Source: CBDDKW01 sp965230425 (GTDB lineage Bacteria; Pseudomonadota; Gammaproteobacteria; UBA1113). From it: a DNA stretch of 64,000 nt. Below, in pieces: positions 1-7,691 of the stretch. The DNA is taken from NCBI GenBank assembly GCA_965230425.1, contig CBDDKW010000019.1, forward strand, positions 144,562 through 208,561, in the 5' to 3' direction. Position numbers and translations under genes: made by a program. The notes beneath the pieces were generated by a model that saw only the letters and a list, made by a program, of their open reading frames with translations, ran no database searches and was not told where the DNA came from. Numbering within the stretch: the stretch's first letter is position 1; each line of letters opens with the position of its first letter.

Positions 1-928
1 ACCATGATTTGGCTAGGTCCCTTTGTATTCGCTGCATTAAGCCCATAGGATCAGGCACTAAGATCTGTATGAGTTTATTTTTTTCTGATAATTTGTAATT
101 AGTACCTATAGGCATATGTTCGGATAGATTAGTAAAATCTATACGTTCAAATCGATTATATCGTGCTAACTTTGCTTGCTGTAATTGTTGTGGGCTTGGT
201 GCATAGTAAGTGGTATTATCGATTAAACGTGAGTCCTGTGGATCCATACCACCAAAATAATTAATACGTGCCCAGCTCCATGGGATACTTGAATAGCAAA
301 TTTCTAATGATTGTTTTTGATTATTCAGTATCCACGGAAGGCAAAAGTGTCGTTCAGGTATACCCGTTGCAGGGCGCTGATCCAAACCAGCATATTCATG
401 CAAATCTACATCGGCATAAGTATTGTTTTTGTCAACCACAAGTTCACGCCACAAATAGCCATTACGATAGAGGTACAGCCTACCAGGTTGTAGAGGTGGA
501 TTATGCTTGGACTGCATCCATTGTTTGACTAAAAATTTTATTTCAGGTTGAAGTGCATTCATCCATGGACCATGAAATAAGATTTTATTATTAATGAGTG
601 TTTGCCATATATGGTCGCGCACCCAGTCACTGAGTTGTAATACATCGCGTATGTCGACGCTATCAGCATTCGTTTCTCTTGGACAAACATGCCAGCGAGC
701 TTGACACAGGATCAACTGATTTGCACATTTTGTGTCATTGACATTTTGGCTGAGGACCTTGGCAAGAGGAATTATCAGGGTTGGGCCCGAGGTATTGGGT
801 ATGGATAAATAACTTTCATATGTAGTTTGAGGTGGGGCAGAGGTAGGCATGGATACTATATTATAGTATCCGTTGTTAACTGACTCGGCATCTCGGCACA
901 GTGCTTTAATTTTGTTAGTTTTCATCAT
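1..928 (-). CDS. Large protein, N-terminal part (runs off left edge); possibly T6SS-effector-like
   Basis: An open minus-strand frame starts at ATG 928 (or the adjacent ATG 925) and runs without a stop to base 1, giving at least 309 codons, so the C-terminus is missing. I checked every in-frame triplet for stops. The N-terminus has no signal peptide. Around residues 170-260 the protein has a PGRLYLYRNGYLWREL segment, then RPATGIPE and PWSWARINYFGGM. This Tyr/Trp-rich pattern reminds me of the N-terminal region of large VasX-like or other T6SS-delivered proteins, but this is recollection of a family style, not a search result. It is transcribed divergently from the palindrome array and ATPase to its right. 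Existence of the gene is well supported; the function is a guess. Confidence 0.6.
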   Translation of the reverse strand, partial: MMKTNKIKALCRDAESVNNGYYNIVSMPTSAPPQTTYESYLSIPNTSGPTLIIPLAKVLSQNVNDTKCANQLILCQARWHVCPRETNADSVDIRDVLQLSDWVRDHIWQTLINNKILFHGPWMNALQPEIKFLVKQWMQSKHNPPLQPGRLYLYRNGYLWRELVVDKNNTYADVDLHEYAGLDQRPATGIPERHFCLPWILNNQKQSLEICYSSIPWSWARINYFGGMDPQDSRLIDNTTYYAPSPQQLQQAKLARYNRFERIDFTNLSEHMPIGTNYKLSEKNKLIQILVPDPMGLMQRIQRDLAKSW

Positions 929-1065
929 GTGTATATACTCATACAATTAAATGCTTAATTGTATATTAATATATATGTGTTTGTGAATTGTTTGTGTCTG
1001 ATATGAGTATTTGTTGATTGTTGTAATTATTTTAGGTCTGCAAGCTATAGCAAAGGTTATCCGTC

Positions 1066-1276
1066 TATATTGACGATGATTCAATGTGGAAGAACAACAC
1101 ATTGGATTTGTACTGTTCTTCCATATTGAGGTGATTTCAATGTAGAAGAACAGCACATAAAATTTGTGTTGTTCTTCCACATTGACTATAATTCAATGTA
1201 GAAGAACAGCACATAAAGTTTGTATTGTTCTTCCACATTGAACATTACTCAATGTAGAAGAACAACACATAAATTG
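1066..1276. repeat. Palindrome array 1: 56-bp period, 3.5 copies
   Basis: Three 47-nt palindromic units at 1082-1128, 1138-1184 and 1194-1240, plus a left half-unit at 1250-1276 and a trace of a right half at about 1066-1081. Starts are exactly 56 bp apart. Each unit has 15-nt arms of the type CAATGTAGAAGAACA / TGTTCTTCCACATTG with a 17-nt AT-rich centre. Spacers are 9 nt and differ from one another. The array lies 52 bp before the ATPase start at 1328. It is not CRISPR: the repeats are palindromic throughout and the spacers far too short. Confidence 0.9.
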
Positions 1277-1327
1277 GATATATGGGAATATATCAAAAAA
1301 ATTATGACATATTGATGGGAAAAGTAG

Positions 1328-2800
1328 ATGCCTAAAGTATTGATTGGAAGAGAGTACGAATGTGAGCTCCTGGGTAGGTTACTGGTTTCAGAGCAAGCAG
1401 AGTTTTTAGCGCTGTATGGACGACGTAGAGTTGGTAAAACGTTTTTAATCCGATCTTACTTTAAAGATACGAAAGCTATCTTTTTTAATGTTACTGGGGC
1501 TAAGAATGGCAAACTAAATGAACAGATAAAACATTTTGCTGAACAATTAGGACGCGTCTTTTTAAATGGGATCATGCCAACAGTAGGCACTAACTGGGAT
1601 GACGCATTTAAAATATTAACTCATGCAATGGCATCAGTGCCTTGTGACCAAAAAATAGTTTTATTTTTCGATGAGTTGCCATGGATGGCGACAAGAAATT
1701 CACGGTTATTAAATATTTTAGAATATTATTGGAATCAGCATTGGTCTGACGATGAGAGAATCAAATTAATTGTATGTGGTTCCTCTGCTTCATGGATCAT
1801 CAAAAAAATTATTAAGGCAAAAGGTGGTTTACATAATCGTATTACTAGGAAAATACATCTGGAACCATTTAATTTAATAGATACTAAACGATTTTTGCAA
1901 GAACGAGGTATAGCCTTAAATCATATTCAGCTTACACAGCTTTATATGGTTACAGGTGGGATACCTTACTACCTTACTTATGTTGAAAAGCATTTATCCG
2001 TAGCTGATATTATTGAACGACTTGCTTTTAATAAAGGCAGTTTCTTATTAGAAGAGTTTGATAGCCTCTTTGCATCGCTATTTGATGAGTATGAAGATTA
2101 TATAAAAATAATACGTATTATTGCGGGGTATCGACACGGTATAGGTCAACAAGATCTGTTAGAAGCAACTGGTAAATCATATATTGGAACTAAAGGTATA
2201 AGGAAATTAACAGAACTAGAGGACGCAGGGTTTATTCTTGGATTTAAACCACACTTTCACAAGCGTCGAGGAAAATACTATCGAGTGATTGATGAATATA
2301 CACTGTTCTATTTACGGTGGATAGAACCAATGCGAGATTCCCTACAAGTGCGCTCATTGGAGCAAGGTAATTGGCGTGAAATACAAAGTTCACCTGCATG
2401 GTATAGTTGGCAAGGCTATGCCTTTGAGGCAATTTGTTATAAACATATAGGGCAGATCCGGAAAAAACTTGCAATTAGTCCTACAGCTATTGCAAACAGT
2501 TGGCGCTATGTGCCGCGTAAAGGTTCGGAAGAAAAAGGTGCACAGATTGATTTATTGTTTGATCGTAGAGATGAGGCAATTACATTGTGTGAAATTAAAT
2601 TTACTATGCAACCATTTACTATTGATAAGCAATATGCACAAAATTTATTGAACAAGAAAAAGGTCTTTGCCACTAATACGCGTACAAGAAAGCAACTATT
2701 TGTGGCAATGATTTCTGCTAGTGGAGTTAATGGTAATTTGTATGCAGATGACTTGCTCAGTGGGATTGTGGTGTTGGATGATTTGTTTGAGGATATGTAA
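1328..2800 (+). CDS. ATPase_2/DUF234-type ATPase with C-terminal PD-(D/E)XK-like domain (paralog 1)
   Basis: A 490-residue protein of the archaeal-type ATPase family (ATPase_2 followed by DUF234). Walker A is GRRRVGKT at residues 31-38 and Walker B is VLFFDE at 111-116. A winged-helix-like segment lies around residues 270-300 (QQDLLEATGKSYIGTKGIRKL). The C-terminal part carries a PD-(D/E)XK-like signature, D408 followed by E422-I-K424 (IDLLF...LCEIKF), suggesting a nuclease fold. No partner gene is adjacent. Upstream lies palindrome array 1, and legC starts 92 bp downstream. Two paralogs occur in this window (9483 and 52620 minus), each with its own palindrome array. The family is often multicopy and patchily distributed; its biological role is not established to my knowledge. 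Confidence 0.85.
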   Translation: MPKVLIGREYECELLGRLLVSEQAEFLALYGRRRVGKTFLIRSYFKDTKAIFFNVTGAKNGKLNEQIKHFAEQLGRVFLNGIMPTVGTNWDDAFKILTHAMASVPCDQKIVLFFDELPWMATRNSRLLNILEYYWNQHWSDDERIKLIVCGSSASWIIKKIIKAKGGLHNRITRKIHLEPFNLIDTKRFLQERGIALNHIQLTQLYMVTGGIPYYLTYVEKHLSVADIIERLAFNKGSFLLEEFDSLFASLFDEYEDYIKIIRIIAGYRHGIGQQDLLEATGKSYIGTKGIRKLTELEDAGFILGFKPHFHKRRGKYYRVIDEYTLFYLRWIEPMRDSLQVRSLEQGNWREIQSSPAWYSWQGYAFEAICYKHIGQIRKKLAISPTAIANSWRYVPRKGSEEKGAQIDLLFDRRDEAITLCEIKFTMQPFTIDKQYAQNLLNKKKVFATNTRTRKQLFVAMISASGVNGNLYADDLLSGIVVLDDLFEDM

Positions 2801-2892
2801 AAAAAGTGTGCTTCTATCTTACGCACTTACATGGCATGATTACTGCATATATACTCATAGCATCTCATATTTAGGGTTTTATAGGGGATATT

Positions 2893-4125
2893 ATGCAAAA
2901 GGATCAAAGTTGCGATGTCGTTGAGCAGGTTGCGGCAAAACTACAGCAGGCTTTACCTCAAGATGGCAATCTCTTGCCATTACATGAACCTAGTTTCTTA
3001 GGTAATGAAAAGCAGTATTTAAACCAGTGTGTTGATACAGGATATGTGTCTTCCATTGGTAGTTTTGTGGATCAATTTGAACAAGCTGTGGCAGATTTTA
3101 CCGGTGCTAAGCATGCCATCGCTACAGTCAATGGCACGGCTGCAATACATCTGAGTTTACAGTTGGCGGGTGTGCAGCCGGGTGATGAAGTATTTACTTC
3201 GCCTTTTAGCTTTATTGCCACCAGTAATGCCATTCACTATTGCCACGCGACACCACATTTTGTCGATGTGGATAAAAGTAGTTTAGCGATTGATGCGAAT
3301 AAGCTCTATGATTACCTACATCGTCACTGTGCTTTGAAAGAAGGGATTTGTTATAACCGTCAGACGCAGCGGCCTATTCGTGCATTATGTGTGACTCATG
3401 TATTTGGTCATCCTGCTGATCTAGCCGCACTGCACCAAGTGTGCCAAAGCTATCACTTAGCTTTAGTTGAAGATGCTGCAGGAGCGCTTGGCAGTTACTA
3501 TCAAGGTGAGCATGTAGGCCATTATGGAACAGTCGGTGCTTTAAGTTTTAATGGCAATAAACTGATTACTACCGGTGGTGGTGGGATTGTTTTAACTGAT
3601 GATGAAGATTTAGCGCGTTATGCGAAGCATTTATCAACCACGGGTAAAGTGGCACATCCTTGGCGCTACGAGCATAATTGCCATGCTTATAATTATCGAA
3701 TGCCGAATTTGAATGCTGCCTTAGGCTGTGCGCAAATTGAACAGGCCCCTGGTTTCTTGCAGGCAAAACGTCGCCTATTCTGCCATTATCAAACTGCTTT
3801 CGCAGACTTTGAATTTGCACGTCTACACACTCAGCCATATTACGCACAGAGCAACTATTGGCTGAATGCATTGATTTTACAGCAAAAATACAAACAACAT
3901 CGTGATAGTATTCTTGAGCAATGTCATAAGCAAGGTATTTTGGTAAGACCGGCATGGGATTTGCATCATCAGTCTAAGTTATATGATCATTGTCCACGTA
4001 TGGATTTAAGTTGTGCAGAAGATATGGCTGCGCGGATCATTAACATCCCTAGTAGTGTATCACTAGGCATGGTTGAAGAAAATGCGAAGAGGCGCGCAGA
4101 TGGGGATATCACAACCGTTACATAA
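2893..4125 (+). CDS. legC: LegC-type PLP aminotransferase (DegT/DnrJ/EryC1/StrS family)
   Basis: A PLP-dependent sugar aminotransferase of 410 residues. In nonulosonic-acid pathways LegC converts a 4-keto-6-deoxy nucleotide sugar to the 4-amino sugar. Seen in the sequence: the N-terminal EPSFLGNEKQYLNQCVDTGYVSSIG region typical of LegC, the cofactor region VEDAAGALGS and the Schiff-base lysine in SFNGNKLITTGGGG (about residue 222). The ATG at 2893 follows GGGG at 2882-2885. The 3' end overlaps the next gene, so it is the first gene of an overlapping operon with legI, a neuD-type gene, a ptmE-type gene and legF. PseC or another sugar aminotransferase is the alternative, but the synthase and CMP-transferase context favours the legionaminic pathway. 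Confidence 0.82.
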   Translation: MQKDQSCDVVEQVAAKLQQALPQDGNLLPLHEPSFLGNEKQYLNQCVDTGYVSSIGSFVDQFEQAVADFTGAKHAIATVNGTAAIHLSLQLAGVQPGDEVFTSPFSFIATSNAIHYCHATPHFVDVDKSSLAIDANKLYDYLHRHCALKEGICYNRQTQRPIRALCVTHVFGHPADLAALHQVCQSYHLALVEDAAGALGSYYQGEHVGHYGTVGALSFNGNKLITTGGGGIVLTDDEDLARYAKHLSTTGKVAHPWRYEHNCHAYNYRMPNLNAALGCAQIEQAPGFLQAKRRLFCHYQTAFADFEFARLHTQPYYAQSNYWLNALILQQKYKQHRDSILEQCHKQGILVRPAWDLHHQSKLYDHCPRMDLSCAEDMAARIINIPSSVSLGMVEENAKRRADGDITTVT

Positions 4126-5197
4126 CACCTATGTCATAGCTGAAGCAGGTGTCAATCATAATGGCTCTTTACAGAGCGCATTAGAATTGACTGATGTGGC
4201 GAGACAAGCAGGTGCAAATGCTATTAAGTTTCAGACTTTTGCTGCGGCTGATTTGGTGACGGCATCAGCACAGCAGGCTGCTTACCAACAGCGTAATACC
4301 GGCAAACAGCAGAGCCAGTACGAGTTGTTACAGTCCTTAGAATTAACAAATACCGAATTTAGTCAACTGCAAGCCCATTGCCGTACTGTTGGTATTGACT
4401 TTTTGTCCACACCCTTTGATTTGAGTAGTGCAAGATTTCTGATTAATGACTTAGGTTTGAAAACCATTAAAATATCTTCAGGTGATTTATCTCATGCACC
4501 TTTACTACTTGATATCGCACAACAAGATTGCCAAGTAATTTTATCCAGTGGCATGGCAACGCTCAGTGAGATTGAGCAAGCTTTATGGGTATTAGCCTAT
4601 GGGTATTTAGGTCACCAGCAACAGCCAACAATAGAATTATTAAAGCAAGCCTATTGCAGTGAGGAAGGCCAGCAAGCTTTAGCAGAAAAAGTGAGCTTAT
4701 TACATTGTACAACAGATTATCCCACACCTTATGAGAGTGTTAATTTAAATGCGATGGATTGTTTACGTCACGCTTTCCAATTACCTATAGGCTTATCCGA
4801 TCATACCGAAGGTATTGCCATTCCTATTGCTGCGGTTGCACGTGGCGCAAATATTATTGAGAAACATTTTACCCTTGATAAAACATTACCTGGTCCAGAC
4901 CATCGTGCTTCACTCGAGCCAGCAGAACTTATGGCTATGGTGAGTGCTCTTCGTCAGGTAGAAGTTGCCATGGGCGATGGGCGAAAAATTCCAAGTAGCT
5001 CTGCGCAAGCAAATCGTAGCTGTGCAACACGTAGCATCGTTGCTGATGCGATGATTGTGAAGGGTGAAGCATTCAGTATAGATAATCTTGCAATAAAACG
5101 TCCGGGCAATGGTATTGCACCGATTGAATATTGGCGACTATTAGGTGAGCCAGCACAGCAAGACTATCAGCCAGGAGATTTAATCCAATGGCAATGA
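4100..5197 (+). CDS. legI: N-acetylneuraminate/legionaminate synthase family protein
   Basis: A NeuB/LegI/PseI-family synthase that condenses phosphoenolpyruvate with a six-carbon amino sugar to form a nine-carbon nonulosonic acid. Seen: the N-terminal YVIAEAGVNHNGSLQSALEL motif, FLSTPFDLSSARFL, KISSGDLSHAPLL, GLSDHTEG and EKHFTLDKTLPGPDHRAS, followed by a C-terminal SAF (antifreeze-like) domain ending KRPGNGIAPIEYWRLLG. I chose ATG 4100 rather than an upstream ATG at 4073 because AAGAGG at 4087-4092 is well placed and homologous proteins begin near this point. It overlaps legC by 26 bp. The exact product (legionaminic, pseudaminic or neuraminic acid) cannot be settled from this gene alone; LegC- and PtmE-type neighbours favour legionaminic acid. 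Confidence 0.85.
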   Translation: MGISQPLHNTYVIAEAGVNHNGSLQSALELTDVARQAGANAIKFQTFAAADLVTASAQQAAYQQRNTGKQQSQYELLQSLELTNTEFSQLQAHCRTVGIDFLSTPFDLSSARFLINDLGLKTIKISSGDLSHAPLLLDIAQQDCQVILSSGMATLSEIEQALWVLAYGYLGHQQQPTIELLKQAYCSEEGQQALAEKVSLLHCTTDYPTPYESVNLNAMDCLRHAFQLPIGLSDHTEGIAIPIAAVARGANIIEKHFTLDKTLPGPDHRASLEPAELMAMVSALRQVEVAMGDGRKIPSSSAQANRSCATRSIVADAMIVKGEAFSIDNLAIKRPGNGIAPIEYWRLLGEPAQQDYQPGDLIQWQ

Positions 5198-5829
5198 TGC
5201 AAGATGTAATACTTGTTGGCGCAGGTGGCCATGGCAAAGTAGTGTTAGATTCTTTGACTTATAGTGATCAATATCAAGTGATTGGTGCTACGGATATTTT
5301 AGCTGAGTCTAATCAATTCGATGTAGTAAAGATGCTTGGTGATGATAGTGTCATAGAAAAATGGCTGCCTGATCAGATTTATTTAGCTAATGGTATAGGA
5401 TTTTTACCAAAGCAGAATCAGCGCAAGAATATATATCAGCGATTTAAGCAACAGACATATAGCTTTATCACCATCGCCCATCCTACAGCCATTATCAGTA
5501 CTTCTGCACAGTTACATGAAGGTGTACAGGTATTTGCGGGTAGTATTATTCAAGCAGTAGCAGAGATTGGTGAAAATAGTATTATTAATTCTGGTGTGAT
5601 TATCGAACATGATGTGAAAATTGGTGCGCATGCACATGTTGCTCCAGGAGCAATTATATGCGGTGGAGTTAATATAGGTGAAGGCGTGTTTGTGGGCGCT
5701 GGCGCACGCATCATTCAAGGTATCAATATTGGTAAAGGTAGTATTATTGCAGCAGGGGCAATTGTTACAAGAAATGTTGAAGATGGTGAGATAGTTATAG
5801 GGACTTCGAGGGGTAGGGATCATGGATGA
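5188..5829 (+). CDS. neuD: NeuD/PglD-type sugar O/N-acyltransferase
   Basis: A 213-residue acetyltransferase with the NeuD/PglD layout: an N-terminal Rossmann-like part beginning DVILVGAGGHGKVVLDSL, then a left-handed beta-helix of hexapeptide repeats (for example ENSIINSGVIIEHDVKIG and HVAPGAIICGGVNIGEG). In sialic-acid and legionaminic-acid clusters this family N-acetylates the 4-amino sugar intermediate or O-acetylates the product; which of these applies here is not visible. It overlaps legI by 10 bp. Start ATG 5188 follows an AGGA at 5173, but ATG 5194, overlapping the legI stop, is also possible. Confidence 0.8.
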   Translation: MAMMQDVILVGAGGHGKVVLDSLTYSDQYQVIGATDILAESNQFDVVKMLGDDSVIEKWLPDQIYLANGIGFLPKQNQRKNIYQRFKQQTYSFITIAHPTAIISTSAQLHEGVQVFAGSIIQAVAEIGENSIINSGVIIEHDVKIGAHAHVAPGAIICGGVNIGEGVFVGAGARIIQGINIGKGSIIAAGAIVTRNVEDGEIVIGTSRGRDHG

Positions 5830-6871
5830 TTGGTGCACGGTATTAGTCAAAGAACATACACCCATAATTGATGCGGTCAAAGTCATTGATCAAGGTGGTA
5901 TTGGCACAGTTGTGGTTGTGGATGATACTAATCGACTACAAGGCATAGTTACTGATGGTGATGTGAGACGTTCAATTTTACACGATGTGAGTATGTGTAA
6001 TCCTGTGAGTTCGATCATGAGCGTGAATCCAAAAATTGCTAAAGTAGGTGATAGTAAGAAGCATATTCTAGCATTAATGCGTAGTTTTAGTTTGCAGCAT
6101 ATTCCCATTGTGGATGAACAGGAACGTATTGTTGGTTTAGAAGTGCTTAATCGCTTAGTGAAACCACAGCAGCGAGACAATTGGGTTGTGATCATGGCAG
6201 GCGGCTTAGGTACACGCTTAAAACCGTTAACAGATGATTGTCCGAAACCATTATTACGTATTGAAAGTAAACCTGTATTGGAAATTATTCTAGAACGATT
6301 GATGGAATATGGCTTTCATAATTTTTTATTTTCTATTAACTATCGTGGGCAAATGATACAAGATTATTTCGCCAATGGTGAGCAGTGGGGAGCGAATATT
6401 CAATATTTGGAAGAAACAAAAACCCTAGGCACTGCTGGGCCCTTAAGTCTATTAAAAGAAAAACCTAATTTGCCTATGATCGTCATGAATGGTGATATCA
6501 TGACGCGTATGAACTTTCACCACTTGTTGGAGTTTCATTATCAGCAGGGAGTGTATGGCACTATCTGTGTGCGAGAGTTCCAATACACAGTACCTTATGG
6601 TGTAGTGAACATTGAGAATAACCAATTAGTCAGCATGGAAGAAAAACCAACGCATTTTCACCATGTTAATGCGGGTGTATACGTCTTTGAACCTGAAGTG
6701 CTAGATTTAATTACGCCGGATCAATGTTTAGATATGCCTGACTTAATCCAGCAAATGCTTAATCAGCAAATGCCTACCGCTGCATTTCCTTTGAGTGAAT
6801 ATTGGCTAGATATTGGTAGGCATGAAGATTTTCAGCGAGCGCACCAAGATTATAAGGAATACTTCGCATGA
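5822..6871 (+). CDS. ptmE: CBS-domain sugar-1-phosphate nucleotidyltransferase (PtmE-type)
   Basis: A 349-residue fusion. Residues 1-115 are two CBS motifs (GTVVVVDDTNRLQGIVTDGD and IPIVDEQERIVGL) and residues 120-349 are an NTP-transferase domain with the VVIMAGGLGTRLKPLTDDCPK signature and a MNGDIMTRM metal-binding site. In Campylobacter jejuni the protein of this architecture, PtmE, makes a GDP-glucosamine precursor for legionaminic acid. Assignment here rests on architecture and operon position. It overlaps the preceding gene by 8 bp and the following gene by 4 bp (ATGA type), which indicates coupled translation. The CBS pair may sense an adenine nucleotide, as in other proteins, but this is not shown. 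Confidence 0.8.
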   Translation: MDDWCTVLVKEHTPIIDAVKVIDQGGIGTVVVVDDTNRLQGIVTDGDVRRSILHDVSMCNPVSSIMSVNPKIAKVGDSKKHILALMRSFSLQHIPIVDEQERIVGLEVLNRLVKPQQRDNWVVIMAGGLGTRLKPLTDDCPKPLLRIESKPVLEIILERLMEYGFHNFLFSINYRGQMIQDYFANGEQWGANIQYLEETKTLGTAGPLSLLKEKPNLPMIVMNGDIMTRMNFHHLLEFHYQQGVYGTICVREFQYTVPYGVVNIENNQLVSMEEKPTHFHHVNAGVYVFEPEVLDLITPDQCLDMPDLIQQMLNQQMPTAAFPLSEYWLDIGRHEDFQRAHQDYKEYFA

Positions 6872-7578
6872 TTAATGGCAAGAAAGTTCTGGCCGTGATC
6901 CCTGCGCGCGGTGGTTCTAAAGGTTTAACGAGCAAAAATTTACGTGAACTATCAGGTAAGCCATTACTGGCGTGGACCATAGAAGCTGCACAGCAATCGC
7001 AGTATATTGACCGATTAATTTTATCTTCTGAAGATGCGGCAATTATTGCGGCAGCAAAGGCCTATGGGTGTGATGTACCATTTGTTAGACCTGATGAATT
7101 AGCCCAAGATGAAACACCTGGTATCGATCCTATTTTACATGCGCTTGAACAAGTACCAGGTTATGATGTAGTGGTATTATTGCAAGTCACATCGCCATTG
7201 CGTCGGGTGGAAGATATTGATGGGTGTATTGGTACCTGGGCTGAACAGCAAGTCAATGCTGTGGTTTCAGTGACACAGGCTTCTGAAAATCCTTATTGGA
7301 CTTTTACCGTGGATAATGATCAACGTATGGCACCACTGTTTCCTAAGGAGAATTATCAGCGCCGCCAGGAATTACCGGCTGTGTGTAGCTTAAATGGTGC
7401 AGTCTATGTGGCAGATATTGCTTGGTTACAGCAAAGCCAATCCTTCTTACATGAACAAACACGCGCTTATCCTATGCCGCAGCGATATTCTCTTGATATC
7501 GATACCGAGTTGGATCTCATGCTAGCAGAAGCCATCGTTGCGCAGGATAATCAATCGGGTGCTAGTACAAGATTGTAG
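6868..7578 (+). CDS. legF: CMP-nonulosonate (N-acetylneuraminate/legionaminate) cytidylyltransferase
   Basis: A 236-residue member of the NeuA/LegF/PseF family, which activates nonulosonic acids with CTP. Seen: VLAVIPARGGSKGLTSKNLRELSGKPLLAW at the N-terminus (the conserved R-G-S-K nucleotide loop), VVVLLQVTSPLRRVEDIDGCI, and a late DIDTELDLMLAEA segment. The ATG overlaps the stop of the ptmE-type gene (ATGA). It is the last gene of the operon; an IS4-family element begins 113 bp downstream. CMP-activated sugar would be the donor for glycosylation, plausibly of flagellin, because a flagellar cluster follows, but no glycosyltransferase lies in this window. Confidence 0.83.
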   Translation: MINGKKVLAVIPARGGSKGLTSKNLRELSGKPLLAWTIEAAQQSQYIDRLILSSEDAAIIAAAKAYGCDVPFVRPDELAQDETPGIDPILHALEQVPGYDVVVLLQVTSPLRRVEDIDGCIGTWAEQQVNAVVSVTQASENPYWTFTVDNDQRMAPLFPKENYQRRQELPAVCSLNGAVYVADIAWLQQSQSFLHEQTRAYPMPQRYSLDIDTELDLMLAEAIVAQDNQSGASTRL

Positions 7579-7681
7579 TGCCTATTGTCAATCATCCCTA
7601 TGTGGCAATATCTAAGATTATATGCCCAAAATCACTCCACTTTTTTAGTAAACAGCTTTTTATAAGCGAAGCGAAGACCCC

Positions 7682-7691
7682 GGCAAATGCC
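7682..7691 (+). repeat. IS target-site duplication, left copy
   Basis: The 10-bp GGCAAATGCC directly left of the IS end. The same 10 bp occur at 9187-9196 on the other side, so the insertion appears recent enough to keep its duplication. Removing the IS and one copy restores the palindrome CCCCGGCAAATGCCGGGG. Confidence 0.85.

Noticed and set aside
268..528. Plus-strand 86-codon open frame
   Set aside because: Lies antisense inside the long minus-strand frame 1-928; no ribosome site.
947..1180. Minus-strand 77-codon open frame
   Set aside because: Made of palindrome array sequence; repetitive peptide only.
1066..1276. CRISPR array
   Set aside because: Repeats are palindromic over 47 nt and spacers only 9 nt; no cas genes nearby.
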